A DNA stretch of 64,000 bases from Mesorhizobium sp. Lineage in GTDB: Bacteria; Pseudomonadota; Alphaproteobacteria; Rhizobiales; Rhizobiaceae. The notes beneath the pieces were generated by a model. That model was given only the letters and a program-made list of their open reading frames with translations. It was not told where the DNA came from and made no database searches. The position numbers were made by a program, and so were the translations under genes. The stretch is taken from NCBI GenBank assembly GCA_004020645.1, contig SAQL01000008.1, positions 124,001 through 188,000 on the forward strand, written 5' to 3'. This document shows positions 55,940 to 64,000 of this stretch, one piece after another (the stretch's first letter is position 1; every line of letters starts with the position of its first letter).

Positions 55940-57199
55940 TCACTCGACAAGCTGAACGGATTGCGCGGCCGGAATCTCTCGCATTCCGAGGCTCGTGCAA
56001 TTCTGCTTGATGCTTGTAGCGCCGGACCACTCTATCTTATCGGCGACGACCTGTGTGCAACCACCTTGGCCCGAGAAATTGCCGAGATATTTAACCTCCT
56101 GCGTTGGAAAATACAGAGCACCGGTCAAGAGCGAATCCGCCGTGCCATTAAACGAGTTCGATCCCGCCAAGTTTGCTCTGTCGCCGTAAAACAGCACACC
56201 CGAATAGGTGCCTGACGTCGGTGCGCTAAGCTTGACGGTGGCCGTGCCGTTCATGCTGACGCCGGAGCTGCCGGCCAGATAGATGATGACTCCGTCGCCG
56301 GAAATATTTGCGTTCGCGCTTGCTTTGAAATCGCCCCCCTCAACGACATACACCCCAGGCGAGAGCGTTACACTGCCGCTCAAGCTGAGCCCCTTGCAGT
56401 ATGTTCCAGGTGCCAAGGTCGACTGATTGTCGTTTTGACAGGGGTTCGTGGCTGGCGGCGCCGGCAAGTCGGCAAAAGGATCCGCAGCGGGCAGCGCCTG
56501 GGTAAGCGGGTTCGCGCAAACGGTTTTTACAACGTTGCTCAATGAAACACCGCCTGCCGATATCAGGCAATCGGCCTCCAGATATGCCGACCCTTGAAGC
56601 TTGAGGGCGTCCGCGGCGATTGAATCCGACATGACGGAGCAGCCGGTCAGCTTGAGGTTCGAACTGCCGGAAAATAGCGCCGCTCTCGAAGCGGAAGGAT
56701 TGAGCGCCAGAACGCAGGCTTTTGACGCGTCCGTGATAAGAGCCACGGCCCTTGCCTGTGCGCCGACCGCGCTTTGACTGAATATCGATGTGAAAAATCG
56801 ATCGAGCGTCTGATGGACGACTACTTCAACGGCCTTTTTTGCGACATTCGGTCCGGACGATGGAGGCGTGAAGACCTCGATTGTGCCTGTCGATGATCCC
56901 CAGCCGTTCGTGATCGCCGACAGTGTCGCGGCCGAGACAATCGTTGGCTTGTCGGATCCCGAAACTTTTTCCAAAGCGCCAGCATAGGCTGCCGCATCCG
57001 CCACCGCCTGTAACTTCAGGCTGCTGTAATACCAATAGGAAGTCTCGACACCGAGCCCCGCTCCGCCGACAACAATCGGCAAAGACAGGGCAAAAATAAT
57101 AGCAACGTTGCCGCTCTGGCCGATTCGTCGCGGACAGCTGAAAAAACGCCTGAAGGTACCGCCACCCCATCCCATTTGCCTATTCAAGCAGCAATGCAT
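55940..57199 (-). CDS. TadG-like pilus assembly protein
   Basis: This 419-residue protein has a basic start (RRFFSCPRRIGQSGNVAII) leading to one membrane helix (FALSLPIVVGGAGLGVETSY) and a large extracytoplasmic part with the TadG-like beginning LQAVADAAAYAGALEK. The exterior region is Ser/Gly/Asn-rich (SLSGSVTLSPGVYVVEGGDF, STLAPGTYCKGLS) and may be a beta-helical fold. ATG 57199 or 57175 (MGWGGG) are possible. No TadA-C ATPase/platform, CpaA or Flp genes occur in the window. Confidence 0.87.
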   Translation of the reverse strand: MHCCLNRQMGWGGGTFRRFFSCPRRIGQSGNVAIIFALSLPIVVGGAGLGVETSYWYYSSLKLQAVADAAAYAGALEKVSGSDKPTIVSAATLSAITNGWGSSTGTIEVFTPPSSGPNVAKKAVEVVVHQTLDRFFTSIFSQSAVGAQARAVALITDASKACVLALNPSASRAALFSGSSNLKLTGCSVMSDSIAADALKLQGSAYLEADCLISAGGVSLSNVVKTVCANPLTQALPAADPFADLPAPPATNPCQNDNQSTLAPGTYCKGLSLSGSVTLSPGVYVVEGGDFKASANANISGDGVIIYLAGSSGVSMNGTATVKLSAPTSGTYSGVLFYGDRANLAGSNSFNGTADSLLTGALYFPTQEVKYLGNFSGQGGCTQVVADKIEWSGATSIKQNCTSLGMREIPAAQSVQLVE

Positions 57200-57383
57200 A
57201 AAGGAATGACTAAGAATTTCACTCGATTTGTCAGCTGCGCTCCCCGCTATCCGCCGACGCTGAACCAGCTTCTTCCAGCCCCCGGGTCATGCGCAAGAAA
57301 TTACCGACGAGGTCCGGTTTCGTTGGCAAAAGGTTACCGTTCCCTGCTATTCCCCCTTCAAATCAGAAGCAGTGGACTTGCGC

Positions 57384-58700
57384 ATGACCAATGTAGCCCT
57401 GACCGGGCTTGCCCGCGATCTCGCCAAGCGCGCTGCGGAAGGCCGTCCGGTGCGCATCGGCGTGATCGGCTCCGGCGAGATGGGCACCGACCTGGTGACG
57501 CAAGGCATGCTGATGCCGGGCATTTCGGTTTGCGCCGTTTCGACCCGCCGCCCGCACACCGCGCGTGATGCCGTCCGCATCGCCTATGGCGATGAGGCGA
57601 TGGCACGGGAGGCCGATACGCCGTCGAAGGTCAGTGAGGCGATCGAGAGCGGAAAAATCGCCATCACCTCGAACGAGATGCTGGTCACCAATCCGCTGAT
57701 CGACGTGGTCATCGACGCCACCGGCAAGCCCGGCGTCGCCGCCGATTTCGACCTGATGGCGATGGAGCACGGCAAACATCTGGTGATGATGAATGTCGAG
57801 GCCGACGTTACCATCGGCTGCTATCTGAAGCAGCAGGCCGACCGGCTCGGCGTCGTCTATTCGGTCGGCGCCGGCGACGAGCCGTCGAGCTGCATGGAAC
57901 TGATCGAGTTCGCCTCCGCGCTCGGCTACACCATCGTCTGCGCCGGCAAGGGCAAGAACAACCCGCTCAACCATGACGCCGTCCCTGAAGACTATCGCGC
58001 GGAAGCGCTGCGCCGTAACATGAACCCGCGCATGCTGGTCGAGTTCGTCGACGGCTCGAAGACTATGGTCGAGATGTGCGCCATCGCCAACGCCACCGGG
58101 TTGGTGCCCGACATTGCCGGCATGCACGGGCCCAAGGCCGACCGCGATGAATTGGCCAAGGTGCTCATCCCGCGCGCCGATGGCGGCATCCTGTCGAGAA
58201 AAGGCGTCGTCGACTACACCATCGGCAAGGGCGTGGCGCCCGGCGTCTTCGTCATCGTCGAGGCGACCCATCCGCGCATCATCGAGCGCATGGACGACCT
58301 GCATATCGGCCACGGGCCCTATTACAGCTTCTTCCGGCCGTATCATCTGACCTCGCTGGAAGTGCCGCTCACCGCCGCGCGCATCGCGCTCTATGGCAAG
58401 CCGGACATGGTGCCGCTGCCGAGGCCGGTTGCCGAGGTCTGCGCCGTGGCCAAGCGCGATCTGGCGGCGGGAGAGACATTCGACGCGATCGGCGAGACCT
58501 GCTACCGCTCCTGGACCATGGCTGTCGAAGAGGCCCGCGCCAACCGCGCCGTGCCGGTCGGCCTGCTCGAAGGCGGCAAGGTGCTGAGACCGGTCAGCAA
58601 GGGCGAACTGCTGACATCAGGCAATGCCGCACCAGACCCGAGCACCAGGCTGTTCGCCTTACGCCGGCTGCAGGACGAGATGCTGTACGGAGCGGGGTAG
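57384..58700 (+). CDS. Homoserine dehydrogenase-like oxidoreductase with SAF domain
   Basis: This 438-residue protein has an N-terminal Rossmann domain (VRIGVIGSGEMGTDLVTQGM) with a conserved ATGKPGVAADFDLMAMEHGK, a catalytic part like homoserine dehydrogenases (VVYSVGAGDEPSSCMELIEF, FFRPYHLTSLEVPLTAARIA) and a C-terminal SAF domain (VAKRDLAAGETFDAIG). Relatives act in sugar-acid or polyol degradation, such as branched or four-carbon acids; the precise reaction is not deducible. It stands alone. Length matches the family. Confidence 0.85.
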   Translation: MTNVALTGLARDLAKRAAEGRPVRIGVIGSGEMGTDLVTQGMLMPGISVCAVSTRRPHTARDAVRIAYGDEAMAREADTPSKVSEAIESGKIAITSNEMLVTNPLIDVVIDATGKPGVAADFDLMAMEHGKHLVMMNVEADVTIGCYLKQQADRLGVVYSVGAGDEPSSCMELIEFASALGYTIVCAGKGKNNPLNHDAVPEDYRAEALRRNMNPRMLVEFVDGSKTMVEMCAIANATGLVPDIAGMHGPKADRDELAKVLIPRADGGILSRKGVVDYTIGKGVAPGVFVIVEATHPRIIERMDDLHIGHGPYYSFFRPYHLTSLEVPLTAARIALYGKPDMVPLPRPVAEVCAVAKRDLAAGETFDAIGETCYRSWTMAVEEARANRAVPVGLLEGGKVLRPVSKGELLTSGNAAPDPSTRLFALRRLQDEMLYGAG

Positions 58701-58731
58701 TGCGGCGCAGAAATTTGATGCCGGCGGGACA

Positions 58732-58919
58732 GCGCCCCCCTCTGTCCTGCCCTCTTTGCCAAAAACTTGGCATCTCCCCCACTTGGGGGGAGATCGGACG
58801 TCACGCCGGCTTTCGCCAATCTCCAACATCGCAGTGGTGAGTGGACCGCCGAAGCTGCCAATCTCCCCACTTGTGGGGGAGATGCCAAGTTTTGGCAAAG
58901 AGGGCAGGACAGAGGGTGC
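58732..58919. repeat. MITE-like inverted-repeat element, copy 2
   Basis: About 60-base terminal inverted repeats: left 58732-58792 contains CTGCCCTCTTTGCC, AACTTGGCATCTCCCCC and ACTTGGGGGGAGAT; right 58861-58919 contains the inverse in order (ATCTCCCC, GGGGGAGATGCCAAGTT, GGCAAAGAGGGCAG). The roughly 68-base centre includes TTTCGCCAA and CAACATCGCAG, resembling the centre of copy 1. It fills the gap before proC. Confidence 0.8.
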
Positions 58920-59000
58920 GCGAAGGATCGCTACGGAACGTTTGCTATTGCAACTGATCGTCGACCTTCGCCGCCGACCGGCTTGCAACGCCTCAAGCAG

Positions 59001-59816
59001 CTACTTCCCCAACTCGATCGACCTTAGCCGTGCCGCTTCCACCGCTTCGGTGAGCAGTTTTGTCAGCCGGTCCTCGCCCATCAGCACGGCGAGTGCGGCG
59101 GCTGTTGTGCCGTTGGGGCTGGTCACTTGCTGGCGCAGCACGCCCGGATCTTCACCGCTTTCGGCGGCGAGCGAGGCGGCGCCATAGACCGTCTGCATGG
59201 CGAGCATCCTGGCGGTCTTGGTCGGCAGGCCGGCCTTCTCGGCAGCCACGGTCAGTGCTTCGATGAAATGGAAGATATAGGCGGGTCCAGACCCTGACAC
59301 CGCCGTCACCGCGTCCATCAGGCCTTCGTCGTCGATATCAGTCACTTCGCCGCTCGCCGAAAGCAGATCGGCAACGAAACGCTTCGTATCGATGGAGACC
59401 AGCCGGTTGGAAAACACCACCATCATGCCCTTGCCAATGGCCGCCGGCGTGTTGGGCATGCAGCGCACGATCGGCGCGCGATCGCCCAGAATGGCCTCTA
59501 ATGTGGCGACCGGCGTTCCGGCGGCGATGCTGACGAAGGTGGTGCGGCCATCATTGAAGCGCCTGTAGGCGGCAGTCGCGTCGCGGATCACTTGCGGCTT
59601 CACCGCAATGACGACGAGGGCCGGAACGGCATCCGCTGGAATGCCGCCGGCGTCCGCCGCAGCACTGCAGCCCAGCACTTCGGCGCGCTTGCGCAAATCG
59701 GAATTGGGCTCGACCACGAAAACCGCCGCCGGGGGCAGCTTGCCCGATTTCAGCCAGCCCGAGAGCATGGCGTAACCCATATTGCCGCAACCGGCGAGAA
59801 CAAGCTTGATCGTCAT
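59001..59816 (-). CDS. proC: Pyrroline-5-carboxylate reductase
   Basis: This 271-residue enzyme reduces pyrroline-5-carboxylate to proline with NAD(P)H. It starts MTIKLVLAGCGNMGYAMLSG with the Rossmann motif; the P5CR signature GPAYIFHFIEALTVAAEKAG and LRQQVTSPNGTTAAALAVL are present. Length is normal. The stop region borders the inverted-repeat element. Confidence 0.96.
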   Translation of the reverse strand: MTIKLVLAGCGNMGYAMLSGWLKSGKLPPAAVFVVEPNSDLRKRAEVLGCSAAADAGGIPADAVPALVVIAVKPQVIRDATAAYRRFNDGRTTFVSIAAGTPVATLEAILGDRAPIVRCMPNTPAAIGKGMMVVFSNRLVSIDTKRFVADLLSASGEVTDIDDEGLMDAVTAVSGSGPAYIFHFIEALTVAAEKAGLPTKTARMLAMQTVYGAASLAAESGEDPGVLRQQVTSPNGTTAAALAVLMGEDRLTKLLTEAVEAARLRSIELGK

Positions 59817-59830
59817 TGGAGCCTCCGCAG

Positions 59831-59877
59831 AGCATCGGACCCCAAAGTGGGTACCGGTTTTGGGAAAATCCGATGCT
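59831..59877. repeat. Rhizobial-type palindrome upstream of proC
   Basis: AGCATCGGA (59831-59839) and TCCGATGCT (59869-59877) enclose CCCCAAAGTGGGTACCGGTT and TTGGG. It is the family member with GCATCGGA arms; similar elements lie at 1768 and 48344. It is the only feature in the gap between proC and the polysaccharide genes. Confidence 0.6.
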
Positions 59878-59943
59878 CAAACAACAAGATGGCTTCCCAT
59901 AGACGTTCGTGGCGGGGCAGGGAAGCCCTGTTGGGACGGAGGA

Positions 59944-61263
59944 TCAGGACGGACCACGAACCGCCATCGGGCGCAGTGACACCTGCCTGAGGCCGAACAT
60001 GCCGAACACGAAGAACAGCCAGACCGGATCGGCGCGATGGAAGAAGAAGCTTTCGAGGAAGGCGTTCAGCGCTGCGAACAGCACCACCATCATGAAGAAA
60101 TCGCCGAGATAGATGTTTTCCTTGCGCAAGGGAATCCGCATGTAATCGCGCAGCGGCGCGATCAGGAATGTGTAGACCGCCACGCAAAGCGCCGGGATGC
60201 CCATCAGCACGGCGATGTCGAGATAGCCGTTATGGCCATGCACGATGGTTCTGATGTCCCAGGCTCGGTCGAAGGGCTGGTCCTGGTTCAACAGCAGCGG
60301 CGTGCCCCAGAAGCTCTCGAAGCCGTAGCCGGTCCATGGCCGCTTCGCCAGCATCTCGCCGGCGAACTCCCACAGCGTCGTGCGTCCCGTGTAGGACAGG
60401 TCGGGGAAATAGATTGCCGCCAGATGCTTCACCGGCGGCAGGAAGACGATGCCCAGCGTGCCGATCGCCGCGGCAATAATGGCCAGCGCGAACAGGATCG
60501 GCGTGCCGAGACGCATGCCGATCAGACTCGGCAGCACGACGATCAGAATCGAAAACGGCACCAGTCCGGCCGTCGTCTTGGAACCGGTGTGCAGCATGAA
60601 GATCATCGCCGCGCAAAAAATTGTTGCGCCCCAGAGCCGCCGTCCGCGCCGGTAGAGGTACAGCCCGGCGAAGCTGAAGCAGGCCATGACAGGCCCGGCG
60701 ATGTTCTTGTGGGTGAACACGCCGCGCCACAGGCCGGCATGTTCCGGCTCGAGCGAATCGGTGGTGTGCAGCGCCTCGTTCGGAAAGGCGATGAGCCCGA
60801 TATAGGACAGGCCCATGACGACAACGATGGTGAAGATGATGACTTTCGAGAAAGCCTCGGCGTCGCGCGGCAGCGCCAGGATGGTCGCGATCGTCAACAT
60901 GCCGATCAGCGTGAAGGAGGCGGCGCGCATGGCCGACGGCGGGTCGGTTGCCATCACCACCGAGAGCATGAGGAAGCCCAGCATCAGCAGCCAGGACGGG
61001 CTGAGCAGCGAGCGCACCACGCGCGGGTCGGCGAAAGCCAGCAGCGAGAAGACCGAGATGGCGCCAAGCGAGCCGAAGCCGAGCTGGTTGACAATGTCGC
61101 CGCCGTCGCCGGGCATTTCGGCGCCGGCCGGCTGGAACGGCCTGAACGACACCAGGATGGCGGTGAACAGCAGCGCCGCGATCGCGGTCGCGACGCCGTC
61201 GCGTGTGAACGCCGCGCTGAGCGGCGCGCGTTCAGTTCTTCTCAGGCTGCCGGTATTGCTCAT
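59944..61263 (-). CDS. O-antigen ligase / ExoQ-like polysaccharide polymerase
   Basis: This 439-residue polytopic membrane protein has about ten spans. The Wzy/ligase signature appears as the periplasmic loop FSDWGTP-like region here read as GYGFESFWGTPLLLNQDQPF followed by HGHNGYLDIAVLMG, with the conserved Arg in TYTGRTTLWEFAG-type SYTGRTTLWEFAGEMLAKRP. It likely polymerises or ligates exopolysaccharide repeats. ATG 61263 is chosen; ATG 61269 is equivalent. It overlaps the upstream GT2 gene by 32 bases. Confidence 0.87.
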   Translation of the reverse strand: MSNTGSLRRTERAPLSAAFTRDGVATAIAALLFTAILVSFRPFQPAGAEMPGDGGDIVNQLGFGSLGAISVFSLLAFADPRVVRSLLSPSWLLMLGFLMLSVVMATDPPSAMRAASFTLIGMLTIATILALPRDAEAFSKVIIFTIVVVMGLSYIGLIAFPNEALHTTDSLEPEHAGLWRGVFTHKNIAGPVMACFSFAGLYLYRRGRRLWGATIFCAAMIFMLHTGSKTTAGLVPFSILIVVLPSLIGMRLGTPILFALAIIAAAIGTLGIVFLPPVKHLAAIYFPDLSYTGRTTLWEFAGEMLAKRPWTGYGFESFWGTPLLLNQDQPFDRAWDIRTIVHGHNGYLDIAVLMGIPALCVAVYTFLIAPLRDYMRIPLRKENIYLGDFFMMVVLFAALNAFLESFFFHRADPVWLFFVFGMFGLRQVSLRPMAVRGPS

Positions 61264-62230
61264 TGGCATATCCGAATTCGGCAAGCACGCGGCCGACAGC
61301 TACATGGATTGGGTATAAGGCCGTCGCCAATGACCCCGTCCGCGCCAGCCTGGCCGCGCCGCGAAACGGCGAGGCGGCAAGCAGCGCCAGGCTCTTTAGA
61401 AAGACCTTGGTGCCGGCGAACGGCGTGCCGGCCCGTTTCTTCTTCTCGATCAATGTCGAGATGACGCCGTTGCGCAGGCTGCGGGCGCGGATCCAGTCAG
61501 CTTCGACGCGTCGGGCCGGGACGCTTTCCCGCACTTGCGCCTCCGCGGACCAGCCAAGCACGAAGCCTCTCTGTGCGGCACGGCTCAGGAAATCGGAATC
61601 GCCGCCGCCCATGAAGTTGAATTTCAGGTCGAGAAAGGGCGGCCCCATGGCGGTGAGCACGTTGCGGCCGACCAGCAGATTGCCGGAGGAATACAGCGCC
61701 GGCACACGTCCGGTCTCCCGGTAAGGTGGCGCAAAGACCGGGTGCTCAGCCCATCTGGCATGGGCCGCGTCGGCAAACACAGGCGTTTGCGGGCCACCGA
61801 CGATGTCGGCACCGAGCGTCTCGGCCGCCTTGCACATACGCTCGAGCCACTGCGGATCGGCGATCTCGTCGTCGTCGATGACCAGCAGGTACCTGAAATC
61901 AGGAAAGTGCAGGATCGCCGTCTGCCAGCCGGCATTGTAGGCGCTGCAATTGCCGCGCTCATGCGCGACGATCACCATGCCCGGAATGTCGCCGCGCTCG
62001 AACAGCGGCAGCGCCGCCTTGGCGCCGGCGCGTGCCTCGGTCTCGTTCTCCATGACGATGATTGCGAAGCGTCTGCCGGTTTGCTGGCCCTTGAGCGATG
62101 CCAGCGTCGCCAGCAGCTGCTCGGGCCGTTTGAAGGTCGGCAGCGTGACGACCGCCTCGACGGCCGCGGCGACAAGGCCCGGCGACCGCCCAGCGATCGA
62201 TACCGAACCGTCCGATGGCAAAGGGATCAT
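61232..62230 (-). CDS. Glycosyltransferase family 2
   Basis: This 332-residue inverting transferase has the GT-A start EAVVTLPTFKRPEQLLATLA, the DxD metal motif in YLLVIDDDEIADPQWLER, and GNCSAYNAGWQTAI before it. The acceptor side includes FNFMGGGDSDFLSRAAQRGF with the catalytic Asp region. It likely adds a sugar to a lipid-linked intermediate. ATG 62230 (MIPLPSDGSVS) is chosen over the frame to 62320. It overlaps the ExoQ-like gene. Confidence 0.9.
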   Translation of the reverse strand: MIPLPSDGSVSIAGRSPGLVAAAVEAVVTLPTFKRPEQLLATLASLKGQQTGRRFAIIVMENETEARAGAKAALPLFERGDIPGMVIVAHERGNCSAYNAGWQTAILHFPDFRYLLVIDDDEIADPQWLERMCKAAETLGADIVGGPQTPVFADAAHARWAEHPVFAPPYRETGRVPALYSSGNLLVGRNVLTAMGPPFLDLKFNFMGGGDSDFLSRAAQRGFVLGWSAEAQVRESVPARRVEADWIRARSLRNGVISTLIEKKKRAGTPFAGTKVFLKSLALLAASPFRGAARLARTGSLATALYPIHVAVGRVLAEFGYANEQYRQPEKN

Positions 62231-62404
62231 CCGTGTCCAGCCCGGGATGGTGAGTTTGGTTCTCGATAGCACCCGTGATGATAACGTTTCGTTAATCACC
62301 TTTGGCGGACAAGCCCGCAAATCCGCAACGCCGGGCCACCAAATACCTTCACTTAATCAAGGCTTCACCGCGCTTTGATAGCTGGTCAGCACTGGATAGG
62401 TGAG

Positions 62405-63577
62405 ATGCATCTGCTGTTCGCCACATCGATCGTGCCCGACGGTGCTCTTGCCTCGGGCTATGAGATCGCCAATGCCGCGATCATCGCCGCGTTGCGGCGC
62501 GCCGGCGTGCGCGTCACCGTGATCGGCTTCACCTGGCCGGGCAAGCCTGCGAGCGATCCGCAAAACACCATTGTGCTCGGCGCCATCGATGTGCGCACCG
62601 AAAGCGCATCATCGCTGCAAAAGCTTGGCTGGCTTGCAAAGGCGATGCTCTCCGGCCTCACTTTCGCGTCGGTCAAGCTGCGCGTGGTCACCGACAGCGA
62701 GATCCGCGCCGCCATCGAACGCGCCGGCCCTTTCGACGGCTATGTCTTGAATTCCGTGCAGTTCGCCGGCGCCTTCGAAAGGCTCTTCGGCGACCGGCCG
62801 TCGATCTTCGTCGCCCACAATGTCGAGCATCGTTCGGCGCAGGAGAACGCCGCTGCCGCGGGCGGCCTTTTCCAGCGCCTGTTGTTTCGCCGTGAGGCCA
62901 GGCTGCTCAAGGCCGTGGAAGAACGGCTTTGCCGCCGGGCACGCTTCGTCTTCACGCTGGCCGAGGAAGATCGGGCCGCACTCGGCGTCGCCTCCGACGC
63001 CCGTTCGGCGGTGCTGCCGCTGGTGACATGCGCCGAGCCGCCGGTGCAAAGGAAAACGCGCCGCATCGATTGCGACGCGGCGTTGATCGGCACCTGGACC
63101 TGGCAGCCGAACCGCATCGGCCTCGACTGGTTCCTGGAAAAGGTGGTGCCGCATCTCAGGCCCGATTTCCGGGTCAGGATTGCCGGCGGCCTCCCATCGG
63201 GCCTCACGTCCGCGCATTCCGGTGTCGAATTGGTCGGCCGCGTGCCGGACGCGCAGGCTTTCGTGCGCAGCGCCGCCGTCATCCCGCTGATCAGCACCTC
63301 CGGCAGCGGCGTGCAGCTCAAGACCATCGAAACCTTCGAGCTCGGCCTACCCTCCGTCGCCACCAGCCATTCGCTGCGCGGAATCGGCCATCGTCCGGTC
63401 AATTGCGTGGTGACGGATGATCCGGTCGCCTTCGCCGGCGCCCTTGAAGCAGCAGCAGCCGATGTCGGGGACGTCGACGGCAGCGCTTTCCATCGCCGGC
63501 AGCTGAAGGCGCTCGATGCCGCAATCAGGCGCGGCCTGGATAAGCTCGAGCCCGTCAGCCAGGAGGTGTTTGCATGA
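62405..63577 (+). CDS. Glycosyltransferase family 4 (GT-B)
   Basis: A 390-residue protein: MHLLFATSIVPDGALASGYE opens the N-terminal Rossmann domain, with IFVAHNVEHRSAQENAAAA; the C-terminal domain has ALIGTWTWQPNRIGLDWFLE and the donor-site Glu region GVQLKTIETFELGLPSVATS. It is a retaining GT1/GT4-type enzyme. It begins a plus-strand unit divergent from the GT2 gene; the next gene overlaps its stop by four bases. Confidence 0.9.
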   Translation: MHLLFATSIVPDGALASGYEIANAAIIAALRRAGVRVTVIGFTWPGKPASDPQNTIVLGAIDVRTESASSLQKLGWLAKAMLSGLTFASVKLRVVTDSEIRAAIERAGPFDGYVLNSVQFAGAFERLFGDRPSIFVAHNVEHRSAQENAAAAGGLFQRLLFRREARLLKAVEERLCRRARFVFTLAEEDRAALGVASDARSAVLPLVTCAEPPVQRKTRRIDCDAALIGTWTWQPNRIGLDWFLEKVVPHLRPDFRVRIAGGLPSGLTSAHSGVELVGRVPDAQAFVRSAAVIPLISTSGSGVQLKTIETFELGLPSVATSHSLRGIGHRPVNCVVTDDPVAFAGALEAAAADVGDVDGSAFHRRQLKALDAAIRRGLDKLEPVSQEVFA

Positions 63578-64000
63578 ATATGCACACCGCCCGCGTCGCG
63601 TTCGGGGTCGACACTTTGAAATCGATCCTGGGCATCTCGGTCCTTGCCATACGCTGGGACGACGCGGTCGCCCTGCTGACCCGGTTGATTGCAGAGCGGC
63701 GCTTCACCAAGGTTAGCTTTCTCAACGCTCACAACGCCAATGTCGCCTATACGGACCCGGTGGTTGCCGAAGCGCTCGACGATTTTCTCATCCTGCCGGA
63801 CGGTGTCGGCGTCGATCTGGCGGCGAAGCTGCTTTATGGGGCGTCGTTTCCGGACAATCTCAACGGCACCGATTTCATCCCTGCTTTCCTGCAGGCGTCC
63901 GCCAGGCCGCTGACCGTGGGGTTGCTCGGCGCGACGCAGGTCAACGCCGAAGCGGCGTCGAAGAAGCTGGCGGCGCTCGCGTTGCAGCACCGATTCGTGG
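63574..64000 (+). CDS. WecG/TagA/CpsF glycosyltransferase, partial
   Basis: From ATG 63574 (overlapping the GT4 stop as ATGA) the frame stays open to the window edge, giving 142 residues. The family marks are TKVSFLNAHNANVAYTD, FLILPDGVGVDLAAKLLYG and FPDNLNGTDFIPAFLQA. It transfers N-acetylmannosamine-type or glucosyl residues onto lipid-linked sugars in exopolysaccharide or teichoic-acid pathways. The 3' end is missing. Confidence 0.9.
   Translation, partial: MNMHTARVAFGVDTLKSILGISVLAIRWDDAVALLTRLIAERRFTKVSFLNAHNANVAYTDPVVAEALDDFLILPDGVGVDLAAKLLYGASFPDNLNGTDFIPAFLQASARPLTVGLLGATQVNAEAASKKLAALALQHRFV

Noticed and set aside
60037..61464. 475-codon frame opposite the ExoQ-like and GT2 genes
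   Set aside because: Glu/Arg/Gln-rich shadow of two membrane/GT genes.

Overview
The window looks like a chromosomal segment of a Mesorhizobium-like alphaproteobacterium (order Hyphomicrobiales). The basis is high-GC codon use; the rhizobial order murA - DUF2948 - hisD - UPF0262 - LMW phosphatase - infA - maf - yacG; rhizobial-type intergenic palindromes; and RcnB, DUF1236, CsbD and DUF3606 small proteins. Identifications come from reading the translated sequence; no database search was possible.

Layout. 0-8 kb: end of an MFS pump, carA, yqeY, an arginase-fold protein between two DUF1801 genes, an MFS exporter, DUF2061 and a Na/Pi cotransporter-like protein. 8.5-15.8 kb: RcnB-like protein, dnaG and rpoD (ending in a clear terminator), GYD, DCC, an autoregulated PadR repressor and a HlyU-like protein. 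15.8-19.7 kb: the overlapping hen1-pnkp pair, a bacterial RNA repair system. 19.9-23.8 kb: azoR/LysR and TetR/VOC divergent pairs and a second arginase-fold gene. 23.8-27.5 kb: an intact HtrA-type protease divergent from a catalytically dead paralogue that is followed by a LuxR-type regulator, then an SDR. 27.8-32 kb: OmpA-family protein with a repeat-rich linker, YcgN, a small secreted protein and a SIMPL protein.

32.3-41.1 kb is an accessory region bracketed by a tRNA with anticodon CAT and tRNA-Phe, with a different tyrosine integrase beside each tRNA. It carries a tightly overlapping three-gene operon (34.9-38.6 kb): a nuclease-like protein, a small middle component and an SMC/Rad50-like DUF3732 ATPase. 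This matches the ABC-three-component (ABC-3C) architecture, predicted to act in anti-phage conflict but little studied. It is the best candidate here for an under-described system.

41.2-46.8 kb returns to core genes. 47-54.8 kb is rich in small stress-type genes (Crp/Fnr regulator, DUF1236 with a probable EcfG promoter, CsbD, DUF3606, YihY), with a frameshifted transglutaminase remnant beside an intact transglutaminase. 55-57.2 kb holds three Tad pilus minor components without the rest of a tad locus. 57.4-64 kb has a homoserine dehydrogenase-like oxidoreductase, proC and the start of a polysaccharide cluster (O-antigen ligase/ExoQ-like, GT2, GT4, WecG/TagA/CpsF) that runs off the end. Several families of intergenic inverted repeats are scattered through the window.
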